Part shown: one piece after another, positions 52,944 to 64,000 of the stretch
How the letters are laid out: every line of letters begins with the position of its first letter
Position numbering within the stretch: the first letter of the stretch is position 1
Source of the DNA: Enterobacter quasihormaechei
GTDB lineage: Bacteria; Pseudomonadota; Gammaproteobacteria; Enterobacterales; Enterobacteriaceae
Length of the DNA stretch: 64,000 nt
Assembly: GCF_004331385.1 (NCBI RefSeq)
Contig: NZ_SJON01000001.1
Span: forward strand, 62,001-126,000
Direction of reading: 5' to 3'
The notes under the pieces: generated by a model
The model's input: only the letters and a program-made list of their open reading frames with translations
What the model was told of the DNA's origin: nothing
Database searches by the model: none
Made by a program: the position numbers and the translations under genes

Positions 52944-53831
52944 TTACCAGACGTAAGTCAGCAGGTTTTGCGAGTCCGGCACCATAAAGTCTACGGACAT
53001 CATCACGGACAGGGAGGTGATGGCGACAATCGAGAACACAAACAGCTTGCGTGCCCAGACTTTGTCATCTTCTACCTTGTAGCCGCGCAGGGCCATGCCG
53101 AGCCACCAGACGCTCACCGCGGCCGCTACCACCAGATATTTATATCCGGCGTAACCGCCCAGAGAGAGCATCAGCGTTGCCACGGCAAAGGCGATGATGT
53201 ACAGCGTGATGTGGTTCTTGGCAACCGAGATACCTTTCACGACCGGCAGAACCGGAATGTTCGCCGCCTGATAATCCTTGAAGCGGAAAATCGCGATGGC
53301 GTAGGAGTGCGGCATCTGCCACAGGCTAAAGATAGCCAGCAGGATGAGCGCACCGCTGTCGAACTCGTTCGTGACGGCGCAGTAACCAATCACCGGCGGC
53401 GCAGCGCCGGAGAGAGAACCAATCAGCGTGCCGTAGACGGAGTGACGTTTCATATACAGGCTGTAGACGCCCACATACACCACGAACCCCATCACCCCCA
53501 GCCAGCAGGCCAGCGGGTTAGCACCAAACCACAGCAGCATAAAGCCAGCAATACCCAGCAAGGTGGCGTACACCAGCGAGACGGAAGGGGCAATCAGGCC
53601 TTTAACCAGCACCCGATTTTTGGTCCTTTCCATCTTCTTGTCGATATCCATGTCGATGTAGTTGTTAAATACACAACCGGACGCAACCACCAGTGACACA
53701 CCGACCAGCGTGTAAATAAAGAGGGTGTAATCAATGCTGCCTTTAGAGGCCAGCAGGAACCCTCCGATTACGGAGATCAGGTTGCCAAAGATGATGCCTG
53801 GTTTCGTGACTTGCAGGTATTGCTTAAACAT
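52944..53831 (-). CDS. cyoE: CyoE, protohaem IX farnesyltransferase (haem O synthase)
   Basis: CyoE adds a farnesyl group to haem B, giving the haem O needed by cytochrome bo3. The 295-residue UbiA-family protein has about nine membrane segments and the prenyl-binding motif [18 protein letters not shown]. It is the last gene of cyoABCDE, 11 bases after cyoD. Confidence 0.97.
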   Translation of the reverse strand: MFKQYLQVTKPGIIFGNLISVIGGFLLASKGSIDYTLFIYTLVGVSLVVASGCVFNNYIDMDIDKKMERTKNRVLVKGLIAPSVSLVYATLLGIAGFMLLWFGANPLACWLGVMGFVVYVGVYSLYMKRHSVYGTLIGSLSGAAPPVIGYCAVTNEFDSGALILLAIFSLWQMPHSYAIAIFRFKDYQAANIPVLPVVKGISVAKNHITLYIIAFAVATLMLSLGGYAGYKYLVVAAAVSVWWLGMALRGYKVEDDKVWARKLFVFSIVAITSLSVMMSVDFMVPDSQNLLTYVW

Positions 53832-53842
53832 ACTCGCCGCTC

Positions 53843-54168
53843 TTAGTGAACCATCATGTTGTAGTTAAGGTTCCACATAATCCAGATGGAACCGACTACC
53901 AGGATAGCGATGATAATCACGGTAAAGATAAAGGCCGTCATGTTCCAGCCTTCATCGGACTTGGTGTTCATGTGCAGGAAGCAAACCAGATGCACCAGAA
54001 TCTGAATCACTGCGGTCACCAGGATTGCTCCCAGGATAACCGGCTTGGATGCAGAACCGTTCATCACCATCCAGAACGGGATCACCGTCAGGATGATCGA
54101 CAGGATGAAACCTGTCATGTAGGTTTTTACGCTGCCGTGGGAAGCGCCATGATCGTTAGAATGACTCA

Positions 54169-54169
<1 letters not shown>
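53843..54169 (-). CDS. cyoD: CyoD, cytochrome bo3 subunit IV
   Basis: CyoD is a small membrane subunit that helps assemble the copper site of subunit I. The 108-residue protein has three membrane segments and starts [23 protein letters not shown] 54169 shares one base with the cyoC stop (TAATG), so the genes are coupled; an upstream in-frame start is not supported. Confidence 0.97.
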
Positions 54170-57728
<3,559 letters not shown>

Positions 57729-58206
57729 TTAACGACCTCAATTCCACGGGAGTCTGGTGGCGTTTAAAGTGTGGGGGCATTTTACGGGAAGGTTACATTA
57801 CTGTAAACATCATTAGCCCTGTGTCAGGAAGGTGTTACCGGGTTCTGCCGCACATGTCACAAGTGTTGCAAATTATGTCGCGTTTCAGGAGGGAAGCCGC
57901 ACGGTGTGGGCGTTATAACGAAAGGGTGCCCCAGCATACCTTAAAAGGGACAATTGGTATAACCATTGTTGAAAATACACAAATAATTAACAATTAATTA
58001 TCAATAAAAAGACAACTAAAAAACGAAAATTCAATCTTTCAAAAGCTGAATCGTTTAATGGAAAATAGCCTAGCGAAATAAGCTCCAATAATTTCCGAAT
58101 GCTATCCCGCACAAAACAACAAATATTTTTTTTAACGAGGGCGGTTATTTCACCGTTATAATTTCGGGTCGTTATTACAACGGGAAATAACCTTTCGCTT
58201 TTTTCT
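57729..58206 (-). promoter_or_regulatory. cyo promoter region and ampG 3' flank
   Basis: This 478-base gap has no supported gene. The part near cyoA must hold the operon promoter. The middle (about 57955-58140) is very AT-rich. On the minus strand at 57983-58004 two direct repeats 11 bases apart, TTGATAATTAA and TTGTTAATTAT, look like an ArcA site; ArcA represses cyo in E. coli. The part next to ampG holds a long inverted repeat. Confidence 0.5.
58143..58192. repeat. Long imperfect inverted repeat downstream of ampG
   Basis: GGTTATTTC (58143-58151) and GAAATAACC (58184-58192) form perfect outer arms, and CCGTT / AACGG inside them extends the stem. The element ends 15 bases from the ampG stop. 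No T-run follows on the ampG strand, so it is not a classical terminator. Confidence 0.55.
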
Positions 58207-59682
58207 TCAGGTCAGCCGGGTTTTACGCAGCGACATGAAATCCAGCGTGCCGCCCGTCAGGATGCCCGCAAGGGCCAGTAGCGCGCCAATATCCAGCAGC
58301 AGCGCTTCAAAAGGCAGCGATAGACCGGTCGTTGCATTAATAATGAGCACCACCAGCCACAGTACCAGCGCAAGGCAGCCTACCATCATCAGACGCAGCG
58401 CAAACCGATAGGCGGCCTGATATTCCGTGCGCGGCATGAAGTGTTCCGTCCGCTGGGTATATTCCAGCGTCTGACGACAAATCAGCAGCAGTAAAATCCC
58501 CGGCACGGCCGCGACCACCGAGAAGAGATAAAACGTCGGCCAGCCGTGGGCTTCAACAAACCAGCCTGCGACAGGGCCAACGTAGACGCGCCCGACGGCG
58601 GAAAGGGCAGAGAGCAGCGCAAACTGAGTGGCGGAAAATGACTTATTGCACAGCGTCATCAGAAGGGCAACAAATGCCGCGGTGCCCATACCGCCGCACA
58701 GGTTTTCAAAGAATACGGCCGTCGCCATGCTGATCATATTCTTGTCGGTTACCGACAGCAGCCAGTAACCGGCATTCGATGCGCCCTGAAGGATGCCGAA
58801 GATCAGCAGAGCCCGGAACAGCGTCAGCCGCTGCATCAATACGCCGCCGTACAGCGCGCCGACGATGGTGGCAAACAGCCCCAGGGTTTTGTTCACCACG
58901 CCGACCTCGCCCGCATCAAACCCGACGCCGCGGATCAGGAAGGTGGTGGTCAGGCTCATGGCGAAAGCATCGCCGAGCTTATAAAGAACAATCAACAGCA
59001 GGATCAGCCAGGCATTATTGCGACCGAAGAAGTCGCGGAGCGGTGCTGCGACGGCCTGCTCCAGCGAGCGGGGAACCGGAATAACATCGCTCGGTTCAGG
59101 CGCAAATAGCGTGGCAATAATGCAGGGGATCAGCAGAGCGGCCATCAGCCAGTACATTCCCTGCCAGCCGAGATAGCGGTCGGCAAGCCAGAGTGCCAGG
59201 CCGCCGGAAACCAGCATACCCAGGCGGTAGCCCAGCACGCTGATTGCCGCGCCGGCACCACGCTCTTCCGCGGGCAAGACGTCCGTTTTCCAGGCGTCAA
59301 AAACAATGTCCTGTGACGCGGAACAGAAGGCGATGACCACCGCAAGCGCGGCCATCCAGCGCAGCTGCGTTGACGGCTCAAGGAAACCCATTGCGGCGAT
59401 CGCGATCAGCAGGAAAACCTGCGTCATTACGAGCCAGCCGCGACGGCGACCGAGGAACGGCGGGGTATAGCGGTCCATCACCGGCGACCACAGGAACTTG
59501 AAGACGTAGGCCTGACCGACGAGCGAGAAGAAACCAATGGTTTTAAGATCGATGTTCTCGACCGTCATCCACGCCTGTAACGTGCCGGAGGTGAGCGCAA
59601 GCGGTAAACCGGAGGCGAAACCAAGGATCAGCAGAATAGCTGATTTGGGTTGCTGGAAAATACGTAAGTAGTGACTGGACAT
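58207..59682 (-). CDS. ampG: AmpG, anhydromuropeptide permease
   Basis: AmpG imports GlcNAc-anhydroMurNAc peptides for cell-wall recycling and is needed for AmpC beta-lactamase induction in enterobacteria with ampR. The 491-residue MFS protein has about 14 membrane segments and starts MSSHYLRIFQQPKSAILL. It lies 45 bases after yajG. The length equals E. coli AmpG. No ampC or ampR lies in this window. Confidence 0.97.
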   Translation of the reverse strand: MSSHYLRIFQQPKSAILLILGFASGLPLALTSGTLQAWMTVENIDLKTIGFFSLVGQAYVFKFLWSPVMDRYTPPFLGRRRGWLVMTQVFLLIAIAAMGFLEPSTQLRWMAALAVVIAFCSASQDIVFDAWKTDVLPAEERGAGAAISVLGYRLGMLVSGGLALWLADRYLGWQGMYWLMAALLIPCIIATLFAPEPSDVIPVPRSLEQAVAAPLRDFFGRNNAWLILLLIVLYKLGDAFAMSLTTTFLIRGVGFDAGEVGVVNKTLGLFATIVGALYGGVLMQRLTLFRALLIFGILQGASNAGYWLLSVTDKNMISMATAVFFENLCGGMGTAAFVALLMTLCNKSFSATQFALLSALSAVGRVYVGPVAGWFVEAHGWPTFYLFSVVAAVPGILLLLICRQTLEYTQRTEHFMPRTEYQAAYRFALRLMMVGCLALVLWLVVLIINATTGLSLPFEALLLDIGALLALAGILTGGTLDFMSLRKTRLT

Positions 59683-59727
59683 ATTCTTATGAGCTGACCC
59701 GGTGAAGCACCGGGTCAGTCAGCAGGA

Positions 59728-60306
59728 TTAACGGGCGTTCTGCTTGATGAAGTCGTGAATGCTGGTGTCCTGTGCCATGTCGGCAATGGTATCAGTCAGC
59801 ACGCTGTTAACCGCGTCAGCGATATTTTTGTTAGACGCCTGGAATGCGCCTTCAACAGAATAGCTTGCACGGTAGTTTTTATTCATTTTGTTGCCGTTCT
59901 TCGCGGTAGCGATGATGGCGATATCGGCTTTCGTCGCGATGTTGTAGCGAACGTTGCCCTGGGAAACATCAGCGTACAGGTTGTTCACGATGATTTGCAG
60001 ATCAACCGCGCCGCTCGGGCCAATCATGTAGCCACGGGAGGTCATCTGTTTCTCCAGCACTTCCTGCAACAGGAAGCGCAGATCGCGGGAGGCGGTCAGG
60101 GTGACCTGCTGGTTGTCGCGGGTCACTTTCGCCAGCGCCTGATCCTGACGCTGATCGGCACCATTAATGCTGACCGTGACGCCCATCAGGCTTGGGTCCT
60201 GCTGAGGCAGGGTAATTTTTGGTGAAACGTCGATCGTCGTCGGCGGGGTCGCGCAGCCGGCGAGCATAAAGAGTGCTACCAACGGAAAGAAGATTTTTTT
60301 TAACAT
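59728..60306 (-). CDS. yajG: YajG, putative lipoprotein
   Basis: This is a 192-residue lipoprotein with the lipobox LAGC at about 15-18 followed by ATPPTT, which favours the outer membrane. The YajG family has no settled function. It is upstream of ampG, probably in one transcript, and divergent from bolA. Confidence 0.95.
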   Translation of the reverse strand: MLKKIFFPLVALFMLAGCATPPTTIDVSPKITLPQQDPSLMGVTVSINGADQRQDQALAKVTRDNQQVTLTASRDLRFLLQEVLEKQMTSRGYMIGPSGAVDLQIIVNNLYADVSQGNVRYNIATKADIAIIATAKNGNKMNKNYRASYSVEGAFQASNKNIADAVNSVLTDTIADMAQDTSIHDFIKQNAR

Positions 60307-60609
60307 TTTTGGGTTCTCAACGAATCGTAAGCAAATAGAGAAAAATTGCCGCCATCATAACATCGCCAACGGCCAGTGGAAGTGGTCAACGCATGTAAAT
60401 TCATCGCCTTGTCCGAAAACTGACCAGCTTTCCGCTTTTCTCTGCCTGTGAGTGACAAAACGTATGAACTTCATAGTGAACTTCATTCGTTTGACTGAGA
60501 AAATCAGACGAAAGCTAAATATTTGTTGTCAAGGTGTAATGGAAACGGTAAAAGCGGCTAATATTTAAAGGGATGGGTGACATCTTAGCGTTGTCGGAGG
60601 AGTGATTTC
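60307..60609 (+). promoter_or_regulatory. yajG-bolA intergenic region with bolA gearbox promoter
   Basis: This 303-base gap holds the yajG promoter at its left and the bolA promoter at its right. CGGCTAATA at 60555-60563 matches the gearbox -10 of E. coli bolA (CGGCTAGTA), within a nearly identical block from TAATGGAAACGG to GGGATGG. This promoter is sigma-S dependent in E. coli. GGAGGAG at about 60597 is the bolA ribosome-binding site. Nothing else is evident. Confidence 0.7.
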
Positions 60610-60927
60610 ATGATGATACGTGAACAGATAGAAGAAAAATTAAGGGCAGCGTTCAACCCTGTGTTTCTCGAAGTTGTCGACGAAAGCTATCGTCATAACG
60701 TGCCGGCAGGTTCTGAAAGCCACTTCAAAGTGGTTCTGGTCAGCGATCGCTTCACGGGAGAACGTTTCCTGAACCGACACCGCCTGATCTACAGCACCTT
60801 GACGGAAGAACTCTCCACAACCGTACATGCGCTGGCGCTGCACACTTACACCATTAAGGAGTGGGAAGGGCTACAGGATACGGTATTCGCATCTCCGCCT
60901 TGTCGCGGTGCAGGCACCATCGCCTGA
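60610..60927 (+). CDS. bolA: BolA, morphogene / transcriptional regulator
   Basis: BolA is induced in stationary phase and stress, rounds cells, affects biofilm and partners with monothiol glutaredoxin Grx4 through an iron-sulfur cluster. The 105-residue protein has the BolA fold with [21 protein letters not shown] and the conserved His in [11 protein letters not shown] gearbox promoter lies upstream and IraP, which stabilises sigma-S, is in the same window. Confidence 0.97.
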   Translation: MMIREQIEEKLRAAFNPVFLEVVDESYRHNVPAGSESHFKVVLVSDRFTGERFLNRHRLIYSTLTEELSTTVHALALHTYTIKEWEGLQDTVFASPPCRGAGTIA

Positions 60928-60983
60928 TAAATCGGATTTGCAACCGCCGGAGTTTTTCCAGTATGTTGCATACAGATTTCGTC

Positions 60984-61012
60984 AAAACGGCCTTCGGGCC
61001 GTTTTGTTTTGT
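60984..61012 (+). terminator. Terminator of bolA
   Basis: AAAACGGCC-TTCG-GGCCGTTTT followed by GTTTTG is a perfect stem with a TTCG loop, 57 bases after bolA. Confidence 0.9.
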
Positions 61013-62557
<1,545 letters not shown>

Positions 62558-62585
62558 TTTCGCCCCAACGGTTTAAAGTTTGAAC

Positions 62586-62621
62586 AAAAAACCCGTTGCC
62601 CTCCGGCGACGGGTTTTTTTT
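62586..62621 (+). terminator. Terminator of tig
   Basis: AAAAAACCCGTTGCC...CGACGGGTTTTTTTT forms a stem of at least eight pairs followed by a T-run, about 30 bases after tig. Confidence 0.9.
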
Positions 62622-62693
62622 ATCGCAGCTTGAGTTCTGGAAGGGTGCTAAAACGCCCTTTCAGTGTTAGCGTTACAACAAAACGTTGTTATG

Positions 62694-62722
62694 CTTGAAA
62701 TAGGGCGTGGCGACCCCCATTA
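62694..62722 (+). promoter_or_regulatory. Sigma-32 (heat-shock) promoter of clpP
   Basis: CTTGAAA (62694-62700), a 14-base spacer and CCCCATTA (62715-62722) match the sigma-32 consensus (CTTGAAA-N13-15-CCCCATnT) very closely. clpP is a heat-shock gene in E. coli. The start of clpP is about 95 bases downstream. Confidence 0.88.
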
Positions 62723-62817
62723 GTATGTAATCACGATGATTGAGACTGGCTGATAATCCGTCCATAAGGTTACAATCAGTACAGCAGGTGTTTTCAATTT
62801 TGAACCAGGAGACGGAA

Positions 62818-63441
62818 ATGTCATACAGTGGCGAACGAGATAACTTTGCACCCCATATGGCGCTGGTGCCAATGGTTATTGAACAGACCTCACGCGGTGA
62901 GCGTTCTTTCGATATCTATTCCCGTCTGCTCAAGGAACGCGTTATCTTTCTGACCGGCCAGGTGGAAGACCATATGGCTAACCTGATCGTGGCGCAGATG
63001 CTGTTCCTGGAAGCGGAAAACCCGGAAAAAGACATTTACCTGTACATCAACTCGCCAGGCGGTGTGATTACGGCGGGCATGTCTATTTATGACACCATGC
63101 AATTCATCAAGCCGGACGTCAGCACCATCTGTATGGGGCAGGCGGCGTCCATGGGTGCCTTCCTGTTAACCGCAGGGGCGAAAGGTAAGCGTTTCTGCCT
63201 GCCAAATTCCCGCGTGATGATTCACCAGCCGCTGGGTGGTTACCAGGGTCAGGCGACGGATATCGAAATCCACGCCCGAGAAATTCTGAAAGTAAAATCG
63301 CGCATGAATGAACTTATGGCGCAGCATACAGGTCAACCTCTTGAGCAGATCGAGCGCGATACCGAGCGCGATCGCTTCCTCTCTGCACCAGAGGCAGTTG
63401 AGTACGGCTTAGTCGACTCCATTTTGACCCATCGTAATTGA
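62818..63441 (+). CDS. clpP: ClpP, ATP-dependent protease proteolytic subunit
   Basis: ClpP forms two heptameric rings that degrade proteins fed by ClpX or ClpA. The 207-residue precursor has a 14-residue propeptide ([14 protein letters not shown]) cut before ALVPMV, the catalytic Ser in GQAASMGAF, His in MIHQPLGG and the Asp near residue 185. ATG 62818 is set by the propeptide; the frame is open further upstream. clpX follows 127 bases later. ClpXP degrades RpoS, which IraP in this window protects. Confidence 0.98.
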   Translation: MSYSGERDNFAPHMALVPMVIEQTSRGERSFDIYSRLLKERVIFLTGQVEDHMANLIVAQMLFLEAENPEKDIYLYINSPGGVITAGMSIYDTMQFIKPDVSTICMGQAASMGAFLLTAGAKGKRFCLPNSRVMIHQPLGGYQGQATDIEIHAREILKVKSRMNELMAQHTGQPLEQIERDTERDRFLSAPEAVEYGLVDSILTHRN

Positions 63442-63568
63442 TGCCCGCGACGCGAGTGTGCCGCTATACTAAGGTAGGGCGGCACGTTGCCAGTAAGCAG
63501 CTCGCGTCTGAGAATGGCATTTGCGTCGTCATGTGCGGCACATAGAACTTAAAAAGAGGTTTGGACTC

Positions 63569-64000
63569 ATGACAGATAAACGCAAAGATGGTTCGGGCAA
63601 ACTGCTGTACTGCTCTTTTTGCGGCAAAAGCCAGCATGAAGTGCGTAAACTGATTGCCGGGCCGTCCGTGTATATCTGCGACGAATGCGTCGATTTATGT
63701 AACGACATCATTCGCGAAGAGATTAAAGAAGTCGCGCCGCACCGTGAGCGCAGCGCGTTGCCAACGCCACACGAAATTCGCCACCACCTCGACGACTATG
63801 TCATTGGTCAGGAACAGGCGAAAAAAGTGCTGGCGGTGGCGGTATACAACCACTACAAACGTCTGCGTAACGGCGATACCAGCAATGGCGTGGAACTGGG
63901 TAAAAGTAACATTCTGCTGATCGGGCCGACCGGCTCCGGTAAAACGCTGCTGGCGGAAACCCTGGCGCGCCTGCTGGATGTTCCGTTCACCATGGCGGAT
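63569..64000 (+). CDS. clpX: ClpX, ATP-dependent unfoldase (3' part off window)
   Basis: ClpX is the AAA+ unfoldase that delivers ssrA-tagged and other substrates to ClpP. The first 144 codons are present. The N-terminal zinc domain has CSFC and CDEC (about residues 15-18 and 37-40), and Walker A GPTGSGKT appears near residue 120. A -10-like TATACT at 63465-63470 suggests a promoter of its own besides read-through from clpP. Confidence 0.97.
   Translation, partial: MTDKRKDGSGKLLYCSFCGKSQHEVRKLIAGPSVYICDECVDLCNDIIREEIKEVAPHRERSALPTPHEIRHHLDDYVIGQEQAKKVLAVAVYNHYKRLRNGDTSNGVELGKSNILLIGPTGSGKTLLAETLARLLDVPFTMAD

Overview
The window is chromosomal DNA of an enterobacterium close to Enterobacter, Lelliottia or Leclercia. 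It runs from ampH to clpX in almost the same gene order as the E. coli K-12 8.5 to 10 minute region, and nearly every protein is recognisable as the ortholog of an E. coli gene. GC content is moderately high, REP/BIME palindromes lie between genes, and I see no phage, insertion sequence, tRNA, rRNA or CRISPR array. Genus-level placement is an inference from protein similarity recalled from memory.

Layout, left to right. 1-9.2 kb: ampH (cut by the edge), sbmA-yaiW, yaiY, yaiZ, ddlA, then a lineage-specific block (an extensin/M15-like protein and an MdtG-like MFS pump behind an ideal CRP site), iraP, a scar of phoA, psiF and proC. 9.3-20.5 kb: yaiI, aroL-yaiA-aroM, ppnP, rdgC, mak, sbcDC, and phoBR with its Pho box. 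20.9-29.8 kb: brnQ, proY, malZ with MalT boxes, then a two-gene membrane operon (DUF2339 + DUF3999) that E. coli lacks here. 29.8-37.9 kb: a 2-Cys peroxiredoxin, acpH, queA-tgt-yajC-secD-secF, then a VOC protein and a WYL regulator where E. coli has yajD. 38-49.9 kb: tsx, yajI, nrdR-ribD-ribE-nusB, thiL (pgpA is missing after it), yajO, dxs-ispA-xseB, thiI, yajL-panE. 50.9-64 kb: yajQ, yajR, cyoABCDE, yajG-ampG, bolA, tig, clpP and the start of clpX.

Functional themes: phosphate starvation (phoBR, psiF, iraP, phoA scar), cell-wall building and recycling (ampH, ddlA, extensin-like protein, ampG), isoprenoid, thiamine and riboflavin synthesis, tRNA modification (queA, tgt, thiI), protein export and folding (yajC-secDF, tig, clpPX) and aerobic respiration (cyo).

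The most interesting points concern gene loss and insertion against a conserved backbone. phoA has been reduced to a Pho box, a signal-peptide minigene and the last few codons. pgpA is removed exactly at its overlap with thiL, with a BIME at the junction. A perfect 10-bp inverted repeat precedes the VOC/WYL pair and looks like its operator. No dramatic new defence or mobile system is visible.
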